Virus record (IMG/VR): IMGVR_UViG_3300046314_000021
Coordinates: 1-27,404 of that record
Direction: 5' to 3' (one strand)
DNA length: 27,404 nucleotides
Source: a virus
Positions 23,156 through 27,404 of the stretch are shown here, one piece after another. The notes below the pieces were generated by a model. It saw only the letters and a list, made by a program, of their open reading frames with translations, had not been told where the DNA came from and ran no database searches. Position numbers and translations under genes: made by a program. The first letter of the stretch is position 1. The number at the start of each line of letters is the position of its first letter.

Positions 23156-23181
23156 GTTGGTTTCCTTGTTTGGTGTGCTTG

Positions 23182-23211
23182 ATTGTAATCTATTTTACCA
23201 ACATTTTGCAA
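23182..23211 (-). promoter_or_regulatory. Promoter C with TGTAAT-N4-TTTACC operator
   Basis: On the minus strand TTGCAA (23211-23206) and TACAAT (23187-23182) are 18 bases apart. An imperfect copy of the palindrome found at promoters A and B (plus strand TGTAAT-CTAT-TTTACC, 23184-23199) overlaps the -10 and spacer. It would drive the 63-aa gene, ninB, ninG and the 68-aa gene. The upstream gene ends at 23212, so this gap is 56 bases in total. Confidence 0.55.
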
Positions 23212-23355
23212 TTATTTTTCAATCTTCCAGTTTATCCAATGCAGCGCCTCGCAGTATCGCTTGAATGCCCAAATTGCATATGCTCTGTCGTGCTTTGCCA
23301 TGTTTGCACAGTGGGCCACTATGCGAACTTTCAGGGCTTCGTCGGCTTCGGTCAT
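23212..23355 (-). CDS. Small protein at end of replication operon (47 aa)
   Basis: The ATG overlaps the stop of the winged-helix gene as ATGA. The protein reads MTEADEALKVRIVAHCANMA and ends YCEALHWINWKIEK. It is short and helical, with several Trp and aromatic residues at the C-terminus. Too short to assign. Its coupling to the operon makes it a credible gene. It is the last gene before promoter C. Confidence 0.55.
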   Translation of the reverse strand: MTEADEALKVRIVAHCANMAKHDRAYAIWAFKRYCEALHWINWKIEK

Positions 23356-23519
23356 AGGCTGTAACGTCCCCACCTTTGACGCTTGATTGCTCCAATATCC
23401 ACTAGCTCGGCTAACACCTTGTAAGTTGACTGGTACGGCCAGCCCGTTATTGCCACAAACTCAGCCAACATTAGCGGCCCATGCTCCAACAACTTCAATG
23501 CTGCGTATTGTCGGGTCAT
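23352..23519 (-). CDS. Small winged-helix DNA-binding protein (55 aa)
   Basis: The start is the ATG at 23519, overlapping the helicase loader stop as ATGA; a longer in-frame extension was not favoured. The sequence QYAALKLLEHGPLMLAEFVA followed by ITGWPYQSTYKVLAELVDIG and AIKRQRWGRY has the helix-turn-helix plus wing pattern of winged-helix regulators. The recognition helix is likely near STYKVLAELV. It is far smaller than most phage repressors. A role in replication control or in regulating this operon is possible. Confidence 0.65.
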   Translation of the reverse strand: MTRQYAALKLLEHGPLMLAEFVAITGWPYQSTYKVLAELVDIGAIKRQRWGRYSL

Positions 23520-24262
23520 TTTCTTTGACTCTCCCAATTGAACGAAACCATTTTCCCGCCGCCCTCACGCATTCGATCAAGAATACGATCACCGAAGTAT
23601 TCCTTCAATGCTCCCATGTCAAGGTTTGTGATAACGATGGTTGGATTCATGTTTTCATACCTACGGTTCAGCACTTCAAACATCAGTGTCTTATTGAACT
23701 CTGTCCCGTAATCCATCCCAGCCTCATCCAAAATCAACAGTTCAACGTGCGAAAAATTGTCGATCATTTCAGATTCTGTCTCTTTTGATTCTTTGGCAAA
23801 ACACTCCTTTATTCTTCGCAGCAAACCCGTGACCGTGTAAAACTTAGCATACGATCCTTGCTCAATCAGTTCGTTAGCGATTGCGCAGGCTAAATGGGTT
23901 TTCCCTGTCCCTGCTTTGCCTGAGAAAATTAAACAGCGCCCATCGGCGTTTGCTTGCGTCCAATCGGCTGTATAGGCCTTTGCAACTGTCAGCGCTTTCT
24001 CTTGACCTTCGTTTGTAATCCTGAAGTTGTCAAAAGAGCACTTGGCGAATCTTGGTGGAATTTTGCTATTTGCGCGTGCGCGTTCAATGGTTGTTTTTAA
24101 TTCCTCAGCTTTTCTAGCAGCACTTCTTTGTGCTTTCATGTCTTCAAAATCTTTAGTGCAACTTTGGCAACTACTGTAAAAAGTACGCCCAAGGGTGGAC
24201 GTGGCCATGGCTTGAAATTCTCCATGTATTTTGCAAATCTTAGTTTCAAAAACTTCCGTCAT
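23516..24262 (-). CDS. DnaC-like helicase loader, AAA+ ATPase (248 aa)
   Basis: Two ATG codons lie in tandem at 24265 and 24262. AAGGAG is three bases from the first and six from the second, so I chose the second. Positions below count from the first. A putative zinc site (C11, H14, C33, C36) is followed by a charged helix. The ATPase core has Walker A GKAGTGKT (116-123), Walker B LLILDEAG (176-183), sensor I VITN (211-214) and arginines near 227-231. It should load the replicative helicase at the phage origin, as DnaC and lambda P do. It follows the initiator gene, as in O-P pairs. Confidence 0.85.
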   Translation of the reverse strand: MTEVFETKICKIHGEFQAMATSTLGRTFYSSCQSCTKDFEDMKAQRSAARKAEELKTTIERARANSKIPPRFAKCSFDNFRITNEGQEKALTVAKAYTADWTQANADGRCLIFSGKAGTGKTHLACAIANELIEQGSYAKFYTVTGLLRRIKECFAKESKETESEMIDNFSHVELLILDEAGMDYGTEFNKTLMFEVLNRRYENMNPTIVITNLDMGALKEYFGDRILDRMREGGGKMVSFNWESQRK

Positions 24263-25055
24263 CATTAACTCCTTGTGTGTAGTTCATTGCTGAAATATCG
24301 TGATACGTGCGCTTCGCTTGGGTTTTGATATCGGTTCTGTAATTACTCCTGCACCAGTTGCGCCATGTTGCCTGCCAATCTAGCTTGACTCCTTTTTGTC
24401 CAGGCTGTGAATTCCAGTAATCACGAAACTTGCTTGCCTCTTCCAATGTGTTGGATATGCCTTGATCAATAGCAAATTGAAAGTCAGGTTCAAAGTCTTG
24501 AGGCAAGCGGGAACCGCGCGCTGTCTTTGTCTTCTCTATCTTTGGTAACGGTAACGGTAACGGTATTGGAGACGGAGACGGAGACGGAGACGGAGACGGG
24601 GCATCCGCCTCGCATCCGCCTCGCATGCGGTCCGTGTGCGGTTCGGATGCGCCTCGCATGCGGTCCGCATAATCTGGCATGCGGTTCGCAGCTTCATTGC
24701 GTCCATATCGCTTGCATAAAGCTGCAAATCGTGACGCTTCGGACCTATCCTTTGCACCAGCCGCCCACGGGTTATGCTCTGACCAATCGTGAATATAAAG
24801 CTGGTTTTCCTCGCCATCCAAAAAACCAACATCTACCATTGCAGAGACAAATGCACCATGTTCGCCAGTCCAATCGACGGAAAGTTCTATATCCTCGTTT
24901 GACAGTCCGGACAAGTCGCCGTCGCTTCGATTAGCCGCGGACCATATAAACAGGTAGATGCATGCCAATGGACCAGCATGCCCCAATCGCCTGAGTAGCT
25001 TCTTGGTCTTTGGGTGACCAGGTAGCCCGGTTGATATTCGAGCATCCTTGGTCAT
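24246..25055 (-). CDS. Phage replication initiator, O-like (269 aa)
   Basis: The ATG at 25055 overlaps the antirepressor stop as ATGA and gives the usual family opening, MTKDARISTGLPGHPKTKKL. An earlier ATG at 25109 would overlap the upstream gene by 58 bases and has no ribosome site. Residues 1-100 are a winged-helix-like domain of phage replication proteins (SNEDIELSVDWTGEHGAFVS). Residues about 125-175 form a low-complexity linker (repeated DRMRG, then Ser-Pro and Leu-Pro repeats). The C-terminal domain has FRDYWNSQPGQKGVKLDWQA and TWRNWCRSNY, typical of primosomal replication proteins. The linker DNA contains phased repeats. It pairs with the downstream helicase loader. Confidence 0.75.
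   Translation of the reverse strand: MTKDARISTGLPGHPKTKKLLRRLGHAGPLACIYLFIWSAANRSDGDLSGLSNEDIELSVDWTGEHGAFVSAMVDVGFLDGEENQLYIHDWSEHNPWAAGAKDRSEASRFAALCKRYGRNEAANRMPDYADRMRGASEPHTDRMRGGCEADAPSPSPSPSPSPIPLPLPLPKIEKTKTARGSRLPQDFEPDFQFAIDQGISNTLEEASKFRDYWNSQPGQKGVKLDWQATWRNWCRSNYRTDIKTQAKRTYHDISAMNYTQGVNDDGSF
24544..24597. repeat. Hexanucleotide tandem repeats in the initiator gene
   Basis: On the plus strand GGTAAC occurs three times in a row (24544-24561) with a fourth degenerate copy, followed by GGAGAC five times (24568-24597). They encode the Leu-Pro and Ser-Pro repeats of the linker. Because units are six bases long, gain or loss keeps the reading frame and changes linker length by two residues per unit. 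Confidence 0.9.
24618..24690. repeat. Phased direct repeats, candidate replication origin iterons
   Basis: A 17-base sequence GCCTCGCATGCGGTCCG occurs identically at 24618 and 24651, exactly 33 bases apart. Its core TGCGGT(C/T)CG occurs four times (core starts 24626, 24637, 24659, 24680), with spacings of 11, 22 and 21 bases, close to whole helical turns. They lie within the linker-encoding part of the initiator gene, as the lambda iterons lie within gene O. The origin role is inference. Confidence 0.5.
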
Positions 25056-25720
25056 TTTGCTGTCCACAGCTTCGTTATTTCTATTTGACCCAGCGGTGTA
25101 ATCAGACATTGATGGAATTCGTGCCCGTTTTTTACGTCAGAAACAACGTTAAACCACTCAGAATAGCCAGCTTTAGGCAAATCAGCATTAAGCCACTTCA
25201 CGCCGCTTTCACGCAAAAAATGATTTAGTTTGATGGCCGTAGTGCCTAGTTGTTTTGCAATGAGCGTAGTGCTTACGTCTTGTTTGCGGTCTGCCAATAT
25301 TTCATAGATGGCAACTTTAGGTGCTTGCTCAAGCAATAGCGCGTCTTTGGCTTCTATCTCTTCGATAAGCAATACGTTTTCTTTTGCTAGCTCTAAGCGT
25401 GTCTTTGGTATTGGCGCAATGGCTGGTGCTTGCTTGGCTTCTAGCTCTTGCCAGCGGTCTACCAGTCGTGCCGTGAACTCGGGTGAGAGTTGGGCAACAA
25501 CCACGTAACTGTCACGCTTGGAAAGTCGGTATACCATCACATCGCGAACCCGGCCCATACTGTCAGTTTCCGGTTCATTCCCCATTGGGGGTTGAACAAT
25601 CACGCCACGCTCTACCAATCGCTCAATCGACTGCTTTACCTTATCGTGACGCGATTCAACCAAATCTGCTATCTCACGGCTCGACATCTTTTGCGAGCTG
25701 TCCATTGTTGCTATCTGCAT
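25052..25720 (-). CDS. Rha/KilAC-domain antirepressor-like regulator (222 aa)
   Basis: The start chosen is the ATG at 25720, which has GGAG eight bases upstream. A TTG farther up lies inside a terminator and is rejected. Residues about 1-95 match the Rha-type phage regulatory domain (MSSREIADLVESRHDKVKQS, then IERLVERGV and VMVYRLSKRDSYVVVAQLSP). Residues about 125-222 match the KilAC (Ant) domain (APKVAIYEILADRKQDVSTT, IAKQLGT, LNHFLRESGVKWLN, ITPLGQIEITKLW). Such fusions act as antirepressors or early regulators, binding DNA or a repressor. It begins the coupled replication operon, directly after a strong terminator. Confidence 0.85.
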   Translation of the reverse strand: MQIATMDSSQKMSSREIADLVESRHDKVKQSIERLVERGVIVQPPMGNEPETDSMGRVRDVMVYRLSKRDSYVVVAQLSPEFTARLVDRWQELEAKQAPAIAPIPKTRLELAKENVLLIEEIEAKDALLLEQAPKVAIYEILADRKQDVSTTLIAKQLGTTAIKLNHFLRESGVKWLNADLPKAGYSEWFNVVSDVKNGHEFHQCLITPLGQIEITKLWTAK

Positions 25721-25732
25721 TTTCGTTACTCC

Positions 25733-25782
25733 AAAAAAAACCGCCTGCAACCCCGTGGAATCAGCACGGAACTACAGGCGGT
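25733..25782 (-). terminator. Strong intrinsic terminator before the antirepressor
   Basis: On the minus strand ACCGCCTG pairs with CAGGCGGT, and inner CCGTG pairs with CACGG, giving a long two-part stem followed by eight T residues. GGAG of the next gene begins right after the T-run. Transcripts from the dUTPase gene should largely stop here unless antiterminated. Confidence 0.9.
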
Positions 25783-25881
25783 AGGCCTTGAGAGCTTTGA
25801 CTTTTTAACCCTCTGATTCAGGGAATGTCGAAACTCTCAGCGCATATTCTACCCCCAATCTCTCAGGGGTAGTGCTATTTT
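25783..25881 (-). ncRNA. Structured non-coding leader or small RNA candidate
   Basis: No gene lies between the dUTPase stop and the terminator. On the minus strand two further hairpins can form. CTACCCC (25872-25866) pairs with GGGGTAG (25855-25849). The 12-base arms GAGAGTTTCGAC (25838-25827) and GTCAAAGCTCTC (25801-25790) pair with one wobble and one mismatch. Together with the terminator stem this makes a three-hairpin RNA of about 140 bases. It could be a small RNA, a regulatory leader or an antitermination element. No known family was recognised and no convincing promoter was identified. Confidence 0.4.
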
Positions 25882-26370
25882 TTACAACAAAGGCGACTGA
25901 TTGTCCGTACTACCGAAGCCTTTATCACCGCGCTCGGTTTCTTTTAGCTCGCTAGTTTCTTCGATAGCCCATTGGTCAACCGGTATCAGCATGGCCTGTG
26001 CTATTCGGTCTCCAGGGCGTACAAAGAACGGCACATGGCCTAGGTCTTCATCACGCTCGTCACTTACCAATTGCACCATTACTTGACCTGTAAAATCATT
26101 GTCCACCACGCCCACAGCATTGGACAATCTCACCTGATGCTTGAAGCCATGCCCTGATCGGCTGTAAACCAGCATCACGTAGCCTTCGGGTATCTCAAAG
26201 GCTAAACCAGTCCCGCAGGTGATAGGGTGGCCTGGGTGTAGGTTTGAGCCGATATGGGCCATTCCGGCCACCGTGGCAGCGTGCAAATCGAAGCAACACG
26301 CGCCTTCGGTTTGGTACTTTGGAATAATGGCGTTGTCGTGAACGCGCTTTACTTTTAGGGTTTTGGACAT
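25882..26370 (-). CDS. dut: dUTP diphosphatase (162 aa)
   Basis: This enzyme hydrolyses dUTP to dUMP, keeping uracil out of DNA and supplying thymidylate synthesis. All five trimeric dUTPase motifs are visible: GACCFDLHA (23-31), YSRSGHGFKH (69-78), GVVDNDFTGQV (87-97, with the catalytic aspartate D90), GDRIAQ (120-125) and RGDKGFGST (147-155). Length is normal for the family, and the C-terminal motif 5 arm is present, so it should be active. AGGAG lies six bases before the ATG. It sits 14 bases after the methyltransferase-like gene and ends before the structured RNA region. Confidence 0.95.
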   Translation of the reverse strand: MSKTLKVKRVHDNAIIPKYQTEGACCFDLHAATVAGMAHIGSNLHPGHPITCGTGLAFEIPEGYVMLVYSRSGHGFKHQVRLSNAVGVVDNDFTGQVMVQLVSDERDEDLGHVPFFVRPGDRIAQAMLIPVDQWAIEETSELKETERGDKGFGSTDNQSPLL

Positions 26371-26384
26371 AGTGTCTCCTGTTG

Positions 26385-27395
26385 TTAAATAGATTTCTTG
26401 GTTGCCTTAAGCATCACCACGTTTACGCCTGTGCCTGCAAACTCATTCTCATAAATTGTTGACCATTCGCACTGCACTCCGTCAAAGTCTTTACCCTTGT
26501 TGGACGCTGGCAGGATGGCTACAACCACGCCACCGGGCTTTAATAGGCCTATGGCGTACTCGGTATGCAGTCGCGCCCTACCGCCTTCAAATGGAGGATT
26601 TAAAATGATCTTTGAGTACCTGCCAGCCGTAATAGCCCACGGTAGAAAGTCAGCGTTGACTACGTTAAACCCTTTGGCCTTCAAGATGGTGCAATGCAGT
26701 TCGGATATTTCCACACATGTAGTTCTATCCTGTGGCATGAATTGAGCAATGCCGCCTTGTCCTGCGCTGGGTTCTAAGCATTGATCATCGTCACCAATGT
26801 CAGCCCACTCAACCGCGATGCGTGCCAGATTTTCAGGGGTTGCGTAATATTGGTGCGATTGTTTGTCAGGAATACACCCAGAGGCAACAATATCATCCAA
26901 CACTTCGGTCGGGTCGTAGTCAAATTGAAAGTATGGATTAGACCCACGCTCCATCAGTACCGCGCCGATTGACTCAAGTACCTTGGTTGCTTCCTCTACT
27001 CCACCAACGTGTCTGCCGCTGTCAAACTTCCGAGCGTTTTCGATGTTGACGTACTTTGTAGGGTAGCCGTTTCCTACGATACGTGTAGCGATTCTCATAC
27101 CACCCAACAAGGCCAACACGTTAAATGGTAGCGGTCTGCCGATAAGTTCAAACTCTTTGATCTGCTTTTTAGGCTTTTGGCGAAACTGTGCCGGGATTGC
27201 TCTGGGGTGCATGCTTGCAAGAATTGCATTCAAGCGCCACGACATATCCGGGTGGATCTCCATGTGGGCGGTTCCCTTCTTGAATAACTTGATCTTCATA
27301 GACCCACCGTCCAACGTCACCCACTGGCCCCACCTACGCCTAAGAATCGGGATTAGGTCAGACGTTGCATGCCAGCCTGGTTCTTTGCGTCCCAT
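26385..27395 (-). CDS. DUF4942-like N6-adenine methyltransferase, probably 5'-incomplete (336 aa visible)
   Basis: Residues about 30-170 resemble the DUF4942 region of phage proteins (KIKLFKKGTAHMEIHPDMSW then RLNAILA). A class I methyltransferase domain follows: YYATPENLA (183-191), the SAM-binding loop LEPSAGQGG (207-215), an acidic residue at E229, NADF (247-250) and the catalytic motif NPPF (266-269), as in N6-adenine DNA methyltransferases. The ATG at 27395 has no ribosome site and the frame stays open to the right edge, so the true start may lie beyond the window. Probable role: methylation of phage DNA, for example against host restriction. No partner restriction gene is seen. Confidence 0.8.
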   Translation of the reverse strand: MGRKEPGWHATSDLIPILRRRWGQWVTLDGGSMKIKLFKKGTAHMEIHPDMSWRLNAILASMHPRAIPAQFRQKPKKQIKEFELIGRPLPFNVLALLGGMRIATRIVGNGYPTKYVNIENARKFDSGRHVGGVEEATKVLESIGAVLMERGSNPYFQFDYDPTEVLDDIVASGCIPDKQSHQYYATPENLARIAVEWADIGDDDQCLEPSAGQGGIAQFMPQDRTTCVEISELHCTILKAKGFNVVNADFLPWAITAGRYSKIILNPPFEGGRARLHTEYAIGLLKPGGVVVAILPASNKGKDFDGVQCEWSTIYENEFAGTGVNVVMLKATKKSI

Positions 27396-27404
27396 GAATT
27401 TAGC

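Noticed and set aside
24544-24690. Clustered short repeats that might look like a CRISPR array
   Set aside because: The repeats are 6- and 17-base units without uniform spacers, lie inside a coding frame and have no cas genes nearby.
25052-25109. Longer start of the replication initiator at 25109
   Set aside because: It has no ribosome site and a 58-base overlap with the antirepressor gene. The ATGA start at 25055 gives the standard family N-terminus.
25721-25750. TTG start at 25750 for the antirepressor gene
   Set aside because: It lies inside the terminator stem and codes the T-run as Phe codons. The ATG at 25720 has a GGAG site at proper distance.
25721-25881. CTGAGAG occurs twice in the leader before the antirepressor, recalling the CUGAGA element of TPP riboswitches
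   Set aside because: The other conserved TPP parts (the GGGGUGC segment, ACCUGAUC and the GCGNAGGGA end) are absent, and the downstream genes have nothing to do with thiamine.
1-27404. Search for a diversity-generating retroelement, integrase, attachment sites or tRNA genes
   Set aside because: No reverse transcriptase motif, template/variable repeat pair, recombinase or tRNA-like fold was noticed by eye. The fibre C-terminus, where a variable repeat would lie, is outside the window.

Overview
The window is a stretch of a double-stranded DNA bacteriophage or prophage genome. Essentially every gene lies on the minus strand, so transcription runs from the right edge to the left. The gene content is a lambdoid early block followed by the head and tail genes of what looks like a short-tailed (podovirus-like) temperate phage. 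The early block has a dUTPase, a Rha/KilAC antirepressor, a replication initiator, a DnaC-type helicase loader, NinB and NinG. Recurring phage families and moderate GC suggest a Gram-negative host, probably a proteobacterium and perhaps a betaproteobacterium. That host call is inference only. No integrase, CI-type repressor or lysis cassette is visible here.

Right to left: 27404-25882 holds a DUF4942/N6-adenine methyltransferase-like gene, probably cut by the edge, and the dUTPase gene. 25881-25721 is a structured non-coding gap ending in a strong intrinsic terminator. 25720-23212 is a tightly coupled replication operon: Rha-KilAC, an O-like initiator with repeats inside its gene, the DnaC-like loader, a small winged-helix protein and a 47-residue protein. 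23211-21540 holds ninB, ninG and small accessory genes. 21520-20319 holds small membrane and accessory genes and the small terminase. Three promoter-like gaps (near 23200, 21760 and 21500) share the palindrome TGTAA(A/T)-N4/5-TTTAC(A/C).

The packaging and structural genes follow: terminase large subunit (20337-19027), an 82-residue protein, the P22-like portal (18778-16481), and then an unusually long run of ten small or repetitive genes (16481-11506). These include a glycine-rich protein, an alanine-rich coiled coil and an eight-repeat protein. After them come a conserved 132-residue protein, scaffold, major capsid, a putative decoration protein, a 211-residue protein, head-tail adaptor, tail nozzle-like protein, a gp13-like GNAT-fold candidate, three internal virion or ejection candidates, and a tail fibre that runs off the left edge.

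Most junctions are 1-4 nt overlaps (ATGA, GTGA, TAATG), indicating translational coupling. Four intrinsic terminators interrupt the transcription unit, and three of them sit directly against the start of the next gene, so read-through or antitermination appears to be part of the expression programme. The strongest leads are the shared early-promoter operator, the phased repeats inside the replication gene (a lambda-like origin candidate), the structured RNA ahead of the antirepressor, and a possible antisense membrane microprotein at 1009-1173. All family names come from reading motifs by eye; no database search was run.
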